A DNA stretch of 64,000 bases from Tubiluchus corallicola (lineage: Eukaryota > Priapulida > Priapulimorpha > Priapulimorphida > Tubiluchidae): contig JAQGDQ010000011.1 of NCBI GenBank assembly GCA_030141605.1, forward strand, positions 300,441 through 364,440. The letters are read 5' to 3'. Positions 49,101 to 64,000 of this stretch are shown here, piece by piece. The notes beneath the pieces were generated by a model. That model saw only the letters and a list, made by a program, of their open reading frames with translations, ran no database searches and was not told where the DNA came from. A program made the position numbers and the translations under genes. Numbering within the stretch: position 1 is the stretch's first letter; the number at the start of each line of letters is the position of its first letter.

Positions 49101-49646
49101 AAAAAATTAGTGGCTGCCATAAGCTACATAATCTCTCACAGAATGACATATCTAATGCAGTATCAACGTGTATTTTTTTGGTTTTTCATTCTGGCACCCA
49201 GTACTTTGTCACATGAATTTATAAACCCAGATAATGTTGTAAGCCTAGACACATCACCACTTCAGTGACATGGAACAGGTGCTGTAGTTGTCAGTCTTAT
49301 GAATGAGATTCATATAAAAGTTGCAAAATGGTAAGCATGCTTAAATTTTTCAGTAGAACAAGGATGTAAAACTTAACAAACTTTTTGTGTTTTTCAGCCC
49401 GATAACAGAATGAACAACAATGGCTTCTTACATATAGATGACTACATACACGATTATGGCTCTAGTCAAAATTACGTGCGGCAGCCTAGTTATCGTCTTA
49501 GCAACAACAGCTTAGCTCATCCGACATACGTGTTCTCAGCGCCACCTGCGGAGCGAACATACGGCACGTATGACGATTTTCGCATGCCTCCAGGAGGCTA
49601 TGTAGATGAAACGCTTAATCCCAATCGGTTAAGTACAAGAGTATGA
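31039..49646 (+). CDS. Kirre/Rst/KIRREL-type immunoglobulin adhesion protein, five Ig domains, one TM segment
   Basis: Thirteen exons join in phase: 31039-31114, 34016-34207, 36957-37079, 38435-38615, 39318-39451, 40668-40825, 41065-41164, 41370-41486, 43421-43555, 43757-43957, 46478-46681, 47892-48073, 49398-49646 (683 aa). Residues 1-24 look like a signal peptide. Ig1 (about 30-130) has the family signature VQWTVNEFGLG, then WPRYSMVGNATAGEYNLQI and FQCQV. Ig2 spans about 132-235, Ig3 237-321, Ig4 323-405, Ig5 406-500. A helix near 510-532 (LIGGIVGGIVLIIIIAIGIV) is followed by basic NRKRH and a 150-residue tyrosine-rich tail. The last residues, LSTRV, form a class I PDZ ligand, comparable to THV in vertebrate KIRREL. 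Family members mediate heterophilic cell recognition (muscle fusion, nephrocyte/podocyte slit diaphragm, axon sorting). Nephrin-type proteins are longer, so Kirre/Rst is the better assignment. A small exon missed between the 41486 and 43421 junctions cannot be excluded. Confidence 0.9.
31553..31810 (+). mobile_element. Dispersed repeat family D, copy 1
   Basis: GGCGCCTGCATTTCGAAAA and GCACTGTACTTCAATTTTCG match, in the opposite orientation, sequences at 36195-36600. Order and spacing are kept. Confidence 0.6.
32448..32639. repeat. 48-bp minisatellite, four copies
   Basis: Four head-to-tail units of 48 bp beginning TTCCATGTCTG. The two middle units differ at one base. Because the unit is a multiple of three and has no stops, both strands stay open; the minus strand reads STDMED-TGDHSGTANE repeatedly. 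It sits in an intron, so I treat it as non-coding. Confidence 0.85.
34016..34207 (+). CDS. Kirre-like exon 2: first part of Ig1
   Basis: Polypyrimidine tract and AAAG acceptor; encodes RGLQRFMSEPRDVDIIQGRT, then VILPCF and QWTVNEFGLG. Donor GTTAGT. Confidence 0.9.
35311..35631 (+). pseudogene. Possible decayed reading frame
   Basis: ATG at 35309, then LQLSERVYLCLLLSFYEGHM, one stop at about 35412, then CRDRVTRYDSYVNGDEARSS and LMTLKMCVNHLDELVRLPNP to a stop at about 35629. Length and composition look protein-like, perhaps a transposon-encoded helix-turn-helix, but I recognise no family. Confidence 0.25.
36195..36600 (-). mobile_element. Dispersed repeat family D, copy 2, with internal tandem duplication
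   Basis: Reverse-complement match to 31553-31810 (GCGCCTGCATTTCGAAAA, ACTATACTTCAATTTTTGC). Within it a 115-bp unit with CGTGTGCAGTACCTCACAAC is duplicated head to tail (about 36357-36590). Confidence 0.65.
36957..37079 (+). CDS. Kirre-like exon 3: end of Ig1
   Basis: Acceptor TTTTGACAG; encodes GEYNLQIINVQEEDDAIFQC, then QVGPTQQSAGMRSRNAKLNV. The D-D-A-x-F-x-C motif pairs with the LPC cysteine of exon 2. Donor GTGAGT. Confidence 0.9.
37480..38008 (+). mobile_element. Non-autonomous DNA transposon with long inverted repeats and TA flanks (copy 1)
   Basis: 529 bp, begins CAGGGTGGCTCATAATCT and ends ACCATCTTG, flanked by TA on both sides. The inverted repeats extend inward: GTACAGATCAATTTATTATA near the left matches the reverse complement of the right (GTACAGAACAATTTACTGCA), both leading into ATCAAAG. 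TA flanks suit the Tc1/mariner (IS630) superfamily. No intact transposase frame. Confidence 0.75.
38435..38615 (+). CDS. Kirre-like exon 4: first part of Ig2
   Basis: Acceptor TTTTAG; encodes APSNPQIVQGSEVQVTADLP, then VNLTCRANGGKPAAELTWHD. Donor in phase 2. Confidence 0.9.
38911..39073. mobile_element. MITE with TTCAGATGTAGAGA-type inverted ends
   Basis: Left CAGATGCAGAGACTCTTAGA; the right end TCTCTACATCTGAACACGCT is its approximate reverse complement. The interior carries AAGTTGC/GCAACTT in both orientations. Related to 48707-49074. Confidence 0.6.
39318..39451 (+). CDS. Kirre-like exon 5: end of Ig2
   Basis: Acceptor GTTTCAG; encodes KRVNTVHTVTIIPSKEHAGR, then AFTCLMYHKAL. Donor GTAAGT, phase 1. 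Confidence 0.9.
39452..40667 (+). other. Kirre-like intron 5
   Basis: 1.2 kb. A short match to repeat family C (CGCCTCGTGTAATTAGTAAA) lies at 40232-40290. Otherwise nothing recognised. Confidence 0.5.
40668..40825 (+). CDS. Kirre-like exon 6: first part of Ig3
   Basis: Acceptor ATTGCAG; encodes KPVLRITVTPYGIREYDNVV, then IHCQATANPTSIEYEWYRNG. Donor GTAAGA, phase 0. Confidence 0.9.
41065..41164 (+). CDS. Kirre-like exon 7: end of Ig3
   Basis: Acceptor TTTTTTTAG; encodes IYNINRGYHDNKIMCKARNE, then IGISEQEITLEMK. Donor GTACGT. Confidence 0.88.
41370..41486 (+). CDS. Kirre-like exon 8: first part of Ig4
   Basis: Acceptor GTGATAG; encodes GPKFLSLPASVAVDLHKDAT, then LYCEADGNPRPTIVWFRPG. Donor GTTAGT. 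Confidence 0.87.
41487..43420 (+). other. Kirre-like intron 8
   Basis: 1.9 kb, mostly a candidate foldback element (42020-42665) and unrecognised sequence. A missed short exon of Ig4 cannot be ruled out. Confidence 0.45.
42020..42665. repeat. Candidate large degenerate foldback element rich in TCGC/GCGA
   Basis: The left half repeats TCGCAAA/TCGCGACA-type words and the right half their reverse complements (TTGGCGA, TTTTGCGA). Ends GGCCGCGACTTTTTTGC and CGCAAAAATCTGGCTTTACA are loosely inverted. Composition differs clearly from the AT-rich surroundings. Confidence 0.4.
43421..43555 (+). CDS. Kirre-like exon 9: end of Ig4
   Basis: Acceptor TGTTTTGCAG; encodes MQVLTSTPSMTIEKVDLNKA, then GKYICAATVPSFADVSAEVN. 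Donor GTATTA. Confidence 0.87.
43757..43957 (+). CDS. Kirre-like exon 10: first part of Ig5
   Basis: Acceptor TTTGTAG; encodes PPKITSPKLQTAPEGETGRV, then ECVVEGVPLPKSIRWARGNH. Donor GTTTGT, phase 1. Confidence 0.87.
44321..44835 (+). mobile_element. Non-autonomous DNA transposon with TA flanks (copy 2)
   Basis: 515 bp, begins CAGGGTGGTATATAATCTTT and ends GGTTATGTAACACCTTG, both flanked by TA. The interior is collinear with copy 1 (ACAGATCAGTTTATTGCATC, GATTGGAGCAGTGACTTGA). Confidence 0.75.
44836..46477 (+). other. Remainder of Kirre-like intron 10
   Basis: AT-rich, no exon or repeat that I can support. Confidence 0.4.
46478..46681 (+). CDS. Kirre-like exon 11: end of Ig5 and transmembrane helix
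   Basis: Acceptor ATTACAG; encodes ANTHGDDYGQYNCSVSNGYG, then the hydrophobic run ending IAIGIVLC and the basic stop-transfer NRKRH. Donor GTAAGA, phase 1. Confidence 0.9.
46847..46881 (+). CDS. Possible alternative terminal exon of the Kirre-like gene
   Basis: A CTGTACAG acceptor is followed, in the phase left by exon 11, by D-EKSSLAPKSD and TAA at 46879-46881. Splicing to it would give a membrane protein of about 551 aa with a short tail lacking the tyrosine-rich region and PDZ ligand. No poly(A) hexamer is close by, so this is speculative. Confidence 0.25.
46957..47562 (-). mobile_element. 5'-truncated LINE end inserted antisense in Kirre-like intron 11
   Basis: The minus strand reads LLYNCETWTLYRKQVKKLDS, then FHMRCLRRIAGIRWQDRVPN, RWSGHVSRMGEDRIPRTLLF and GRPFKHYKDQLKDTL, the well-known C-terminal end of a non-LTR retrotransposon ORF2, to a stop near 47089. 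A short 3' UTR has a CCGTCG/CGACGG hairpin and ends in a TA tract. An 11-bp duplication, TATTAAGAATA, flanks it at 46946-46956 and 47563-47573. Confidence 0.88.
47892..48073 (+). CDS. Kirre-like exon 12: cytoplasmic tail
   Basis: Acceptor TTTTTTCAG; encodes DDESNYSEKSRGRSNVVALT, then DGRDTYYRVNTADYSEPTYM. Several tyrosines could be phosphorylation sites. Donor GTAAGA, phase 0. Confidence 0.85.
48147..48310. repeat. Tandem duplication, 81-bp unit
   Basis: GAGTTGTTCTGCAAACCTGT, then CAATT and GAGTATCTATCAGCA recur 81 bp apart in Kirre-like intron 12. Confidence 0.8.
48707..49074. mobile_element. MITE of the TTCAGATGTAGAGA type, expanded by a 56-bp duplication
   Basis: Left TATCAGATGCGAAGAG and right CTCTACATCTGAACGC are approximate inverted ends. 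The interior alternates AAGTTGC and GCAACTT. The unit starting AAGTTGCCAATCCATTCACA occurs twice in direct tandem (48861-48916, 48917-48972). Confidence 0.65.
49398..49646 (+). CDS. Kirre-like exon 13: end of cytoplasmic tail with PDZ ligand
   Basis: Acceptor GTTTTTCAG; begins PDNRMNNNGFLHIDDYIHDY and ends NPNRLSTRV before TGA at 49644-49646. Confidence 0.87.
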   Translation, partial: PDNRMNNNGFLHIDDYIHDYGSSQNYVRQPSYRLSNNSLAHPTYVFSAPPAERTYGTYDDFRMPPGGYVDETLNPNRLSTRV

Positions 49647-51190
49647 TACTAGGCAAAGTGTTAATTATTGTATGATGCTTTCAATTTTAGTAGTCAATAG
49701 ATTGTATTTGTACACTTGTAAGTTATGAATTATGTTGTCTGATCAATGAAGGCACAATGCGGTTTAATATTATAGCTGTTAGTCTAATTAAATTATAAAG
49801 TAATGGTTCGTGCAGTACAGTTATAAAGTTAACTATTTTTACTCTTTGCAGCTACTGCTAAGATCTTAATTCAGTTGAAATATATTTTGAAAAACAAATT
49901 AGTACGTCCAAGTATGCCTAGGGATTCGAATGAAATCAATAGAGCCATTAATTTTCCATGAAGTAACTTCCATTAATTTTTAATTGCGCCCCATTTCGTT
50001 AAACTTAAATTTGATAATCATAATGCTTATGATACTTATAAAGGTTCTAATTTTTGTACTCGAGTTCTTGAATATTTTGTTTGGTACAGCACAAATGTTT
50101 AGTCTTCTGTAAATATTGTAAATACATTGCGTGTTAGGCATAATATTCTAGCGTACATTGTTAGTGATATTTATTATTGTATATTTGTTTATTCATTTTG
50201 TACTTGGATATTTAGATTACTGTATAACTGTGATTTTTACAAGAGTCAAAACGGTTTTGACGCAGAGATTATTGCTAACATGTCTTAAGTACAGACACAA
50301 ATTACAGTTGTGTGTGCATTTTATAATTGTGTTGTTCATCTATTTTAGAGATTATTCATTTCAACGTCTAAATTGGATTTATTTCTTGCAACTTGCTTAA
50401 AAATTCTCGTTCAGAAGGTGGAGATCCAGTATTGTTAAAAATCGCTTTTGTAAATTTCATTTTGCAGCTAAATTTTTTGTTAAACTTGCTTAGATACTTG
50501 ATTAATGTTTTTATTTGCTCAAAGTGTGAATTTCCGATTTGCGGTTTTGCCAAGTGTAATATGTTCAATTATTTCTTATCTGTGCATTTTTTAACTTGTG
50601 CAATATCTGTTAATCATTGTAAACAGTAAATTTATTGTTTGAATCAATGTCAATGTAGCAAAATTTCTCATCTTATTTGTGTGCTACAAACGTATACGTA
50701 AATGCCTTTAAATTTATTTCCTCATTTTTTTATAAGTATGCTATAGCTACAGTACACGACTGTTAAAGTCAGAGTTCTTAACATTGTTTTGAACACAATC
50801 TGTTTATTTTGCTTTTTTGTCGGGAAATGGTGCTGACGGCTGAGCACATAGTTTTTTCCTGGATTAACTGCTGTTTTTATCTGTTTTAAGGGCAGGCTTC
50901 TTTATTAGAATCTGCATGCCCAATTTCTGTAATAGATGCAATGGAGATATAATGAATTTTATTTACCATTCTTTTGTTTGCTAAGAGTCCACAACATTTT
51001 TAAAGAATAGTAGGTTGCTGCTTTTAAATGTGACAGCCTCGTTGTTTCTAATAATTTGTAAAATAAATCAATGTTACCATGACTAGGATGCAAATAAATG
51101 CACTGTTACTGCTATTTTTGTTACCGAAAAGTGCCGGGATGTTGTCTTTGCACAAGGTGTGAACCTTAATAAAGAAAGAATTAATAATTA
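49647..51190 (+). other. 3' UTR of the Kirre-like gene (inferred)
   Basis: Non-coding AT-rich sequence after the stop codon. The best poly(A) signal is AATAAA at 51168-51173; others occur upstream, so the 3' end is uncertain. Confidence 0.5.
51168..51173 (+). terminator. Candidate poly(A) signal of the Kirre-like gene
   Basis: AATAAA about 1.5 kb after the stop codon, in a GT-rich context just upstream (CACAAGGTGTGAACC). Confidence 0.4.
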
Positions 51191-51226
51191 AGAAATTTGT
51201 CGCTCTCCTCTTTATAATCATATGTC

Positions 51227-51232
51227 TTTATT
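51227..51232 (-). terminator. Candidate poly(A) signal of the PREP/PKNOX gene
   Basis: AATAAA on the minus strand, 2.25 kb after the stop codon. Another minus-strand AATAAA-like site lies near 51957, so this may not be the one used. Confidence 0.3.
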
Positions 51233-51344
51233 TAGTTTTTAGAGAAATTTCTCTACAGTAATTTGTCAGTATTATGAGATCTGCAGCATTACATCATAGA
51301 AATGTAACAAAATGTTTAACAGTTGAAACTAGCATAACAAGATG

Positions 51345-51432
51345 TTGAAAAACACAGTCGACCCAGGATTCGAACCCAAAGCCCTGAACTGACTTTGTAT
51401 ACATCGAATCACTGAGCTAATTGGCTCACAGC
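51345..51432 (-). repeat. tRNA-derived SINE or tRNA pseudogene
   Basis: The minus strand reads GCCAATTAGCTCAGTGATTC (A-box-like) and TTTGGGTTCGAATCCTGGGT (B-box-like), then a run unlike tRNA. It falls in the presumed 3' UTR of the PREP/PKNOX gene, in sense orientation. Confidence 0.5.
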
Positions 51433-53485
51433 TAAACTCTGAATTTTCGTTATAATTTGAAACACTGCACTAATATCAAAAAATGCTGATAGTTTGGAGC
51501 AACATTAACCGATGACGGTGTGTTATACAAATTCTAATCAGATTTATAATAATTTAAAGTTTTCGACTATTGGTCATTCGTTGCAAGAACTTAAATCACT
51601 ATAAAAATACAACTACAGAATCATAAAAGTAAAAATAAAAGCATAATGATTTGCATCTGATGCAAACAGAAGCTTTACTGTGTATAATCTCCAGACTAGA
51701 TAATCGTCTACAAAACAAACAATCAGCTACTGCAACTTCATGATTTCCTTGTTCACTAAATAATACTGTAACAATCATTTCATATTAAAAAATTATATAA
51801 ATACATTATACATAATAAACTTATTATACACATTACTATCATAACATTTACAGTTTCTAATTGTCCAACTAATTTTCGTCTAAATTTACAGTACCTTACT
51901 GGAATATCATTTAGTACTTTTTTATACAATTTATTGCAAAAATGACCAGTAATTATTTTATTCTAGGCAATAGGTAAAAATGTGAATGCAGATTTAGAAA
52001 AAAATCATAACTAATTTGCTAGTTATGGGAGTTGTAGGAAGTGTCTGTGAACATTGGTGTTGAAGCAGGCCGGGCTGTTGTCACCAAGGAAACAATTTAA
52101 TCCTATAGAATTCACAGATAAGCAACCCAAGGAAAAAACTGGGTTTATACTCAACCATTCTGCACACCTAATGGTCACAGTAAATCCGTAAATGTGCAAC
52201 CTGTTACATATAAGCGGCAACAAAAGAGGTTCAACGTAACAATGAATTAAGCAAAATTCGACGTAAAAAGGGCATGAATTGACGGGTTCGTTAAAATTTA
52301 AAAAACGTCGCAATGACGACAGCAACAGCTGAATTGCTTTGATACACGTACAAGCTTTGGTAGATGCCTTAAGTTCAGAAGACTGCTACCGTACGTACAC
52401 AAGGTAGTAATTACAACGACAGAAATATATAAACATATATAATTTACAGTCCAATATGTGCTTATTGCTAAATCAAGAACATTGGGACGTTAAATTGTAC
52501 TCCAATTTTGGGATTTGCATGTAATTCCATGTCTACCTAGAGAATGTATTTTTTATTTGCACATTTCATTTTTGCCTTATACTACTCTGGTACACTAACT
52601 AAAACTGGTAACAGTTAAGCAAATTTACCTAACATAAACTGTACATCTATAATTTACGAAAAAAATTCATTTAATTTACATAGTAGGTAGAAATAATTTG
52701 CAGTTTTTGTTCTTGGAGCAAATTTTTCAATAACAACCATATTGAGCAGGTTTCAACTGCAAAAAGTACGTCGATGTGACAAGTGACAATGTTTTCACAA
52801 GATGTCAAAATTCATAACAATAATCAGTACTGCTCATAATTAGAAATGCACATTTAAATATATACATCTGATTCATCAAATGTAAAAAATATTAACTATG
52901 TTTTACCCTCTCAAATTTTTAATTACACTTAATGGGAAAAATAGACAAGTTATACGTTGAGCAATCACAGCGCAGTTAAAAGTTTGTAGACAGGAACATT
53001 TTTGGCTGCAGCTTAATTACAGCCTGAAACACACACGTGTAGCAAAGTAGTTCCACTGCCTTTAAATACAATAACTGTTGAGTTTGAGAAAATCCATTTA
53101 ATTTGCCGAGTTTGGTACTTGGTACATCTAATTCTCTACACACATGTATACATAGCAATTTGCTGATGCAAGACTCAAACATATCACGTTAGTCTAATGT
53201 TGTTTGCATGGTAAACTCATTAATTGGTGAGTGGCGCCGTTTCATACGTACAATAAGTTGAAAATAAAGGGTGATTTGCAAAACATCAAAATCTTTTTCT
53301 GCTTCAGTTTGACTCAAACCAGGAGATACAATATAAGCGATCGCTTCGAAGCCATTGAGCTTTTTAATTTAAGCCAATTTTTGAAACAAAATAATTGCTT
53401 TTACTTAAGTGAAAACACCAAACTCTCTACAAGGTAACTAGCTGCACTGTGATATAAAAGGACTATTATATGACATCATTCTTCT
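51433..53485 (-). other. Presumed 3' UTR or downstream region of the PREP/PKNOX gene
   Basis: AT-rich, no coding signal on either strand that I recognise. Confidence 0.4.
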
Positions 53486-63337
<9,852 letters not shown>

Positions 63338-63560
63338 CTACAATACAGGCATTGTTTAGTCGTTAATATTAACTCATAGTACAAATAATGCAAGTGTTAT
63401 GCAAGGCATGGCAATCGTTATTAAACAGATTAATAAGTTGCAGTTAATTTATCTTGTTACAAAATCTTGTTCAGAAATTACAGTCAGAATCAAGTACTAG
63501 AGAAATTATCAGTGAAACTGTTTATATTAAAAAAAACTTCTTTTATTCCCTTTGATTTTC

Positions 63561-64000
63561 TTTGTTACTAGATGCATTCATTGTATTGTTTGATTTCATT
63601 TGTTACTAAACACATTCATTGTATTGTTTTATTTCATTTGTTACTAGACACAGTCATTGTATTGTTTGATTTCATTTGTTACTAGATGCATTCATTGTAT
63701 TGTTCGATTTCATCTGTTACCAGATGCATTCATTGTATTGTTTGATTTAATTTGTTACTAGACACATTCATTGTATTGTTTTATTTCATTTGTTACTATA
63801 TGCATTCATTGTAGTGCTTGATTTCATTTGTTACTAGACACATTCATTGTATTGTTTGATTTCTAGACACATTCACTGTATTGCTTGATTTCATTTGTTA
63901 CTAGACACTTTAATTGTATTGTTTGATTTCATTTGCTACTAGATGCATTCATTGTATTGTTTGATTTTATTTGTTACTAGACGCATTCATTGTACTGTTT
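63561..64000. repeat. 38-bp minisatellite running off the right edge
   Basis: About eleven head-to-tail copies of a unit TTTGTTACTAGATGCATTCA plus TTGTATTGTTTGATTTCA, two main variants (GATGCATT, GACACATT). One copy near 63841-63870 is shortened by about a dozen bases. It lies in an intron of the PREP/PKNOX gene. Confidence 0.92.

Noticed and set aside
48733-49149. 138-codon minus-strand open frame and overlapping plus-strand frames
   Set aside because: They are shadows of the repeat words inside the MITE at 48707-49074.
51345-51432. Functional tRNA gene
   Set aside because: A- and B-box-like words are present, but I could not pair the acceptor and anticodon arms; a SINE or pseudogene fits better.
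63561-64000. CRISPR-like array
   Set aside because: Units are contiguous with no unique spacers, and the host is an animal; it is a minisatellite.

Overview
The window is animal nuclear DNA. It is AT-rich, with short coding exons, canonical GT-AG introns, long introns and dense short transposable elements. It contains parts of three conserved metazoan genes. The family mix (a lysyl oxidase-like protein with two SRCR domains, one Kirre/Rst-type Ig-CAM, a PREP/PKNOX homeobox gene) and the foldback elements and tRNA-derived SINEs suggest a protostome invertebrate, perhaps a lophotrochozoan such as a mollusc. That placement is an inference; nothing in the sequence identifies a species.

Layout. 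(1) About 707-5120, minus strand: the 5' part of a secreted lysyl oxidase-like gene, with signal peptide, two SRCR domains and the start of the catalytic domain; it runs off the left edge. (2) About 5.1-31.0 kb: no convincing protein-coding host gene, but decayed LINE ends, foldback/MITE elements, SINEs and 5S rRNA-like fragments, including a LINE inserted into a SINE with a 12-bp target-site duplication. (3) 31039-49646, plus strand: an apparently complete 13-exon gene for a five-Ig, single-pass adhesion protein of the Kirre/Rst/KIRREL family (683 aa as modelled, C-terminus ending in a PDZ-ligand-like TRV). Its introns carry several transposon families, minisatellites and an antisense LINE end. 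(4) 53486-63337 and beyond, minus strand: nine 3' exons (405 codons) of a PREP/PKNOX TALE-homeobox transcription factor whose N-terminal exons lie past the right edge. Genes 3 and 4 converge, with facing poly(A) hexamers about 55 bp apart near 51.17-51.23 kb.

The three genes have unrelated cellular roles (extracellular matrix cross-linking, cell-cell recognition, nuclear transcription control) and nothing suggests they work together. Joining phases agree at every splice junction proposed. Apart from the genes, the notable signal is repeat structure: at least seven families recur within 64 kb, often as opposite-orientation copies, several with recognisable terminal inverted repeats and some with candidate TA duplications. 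I found no CRISPR array, operon, viral genome or clearly new protein system.
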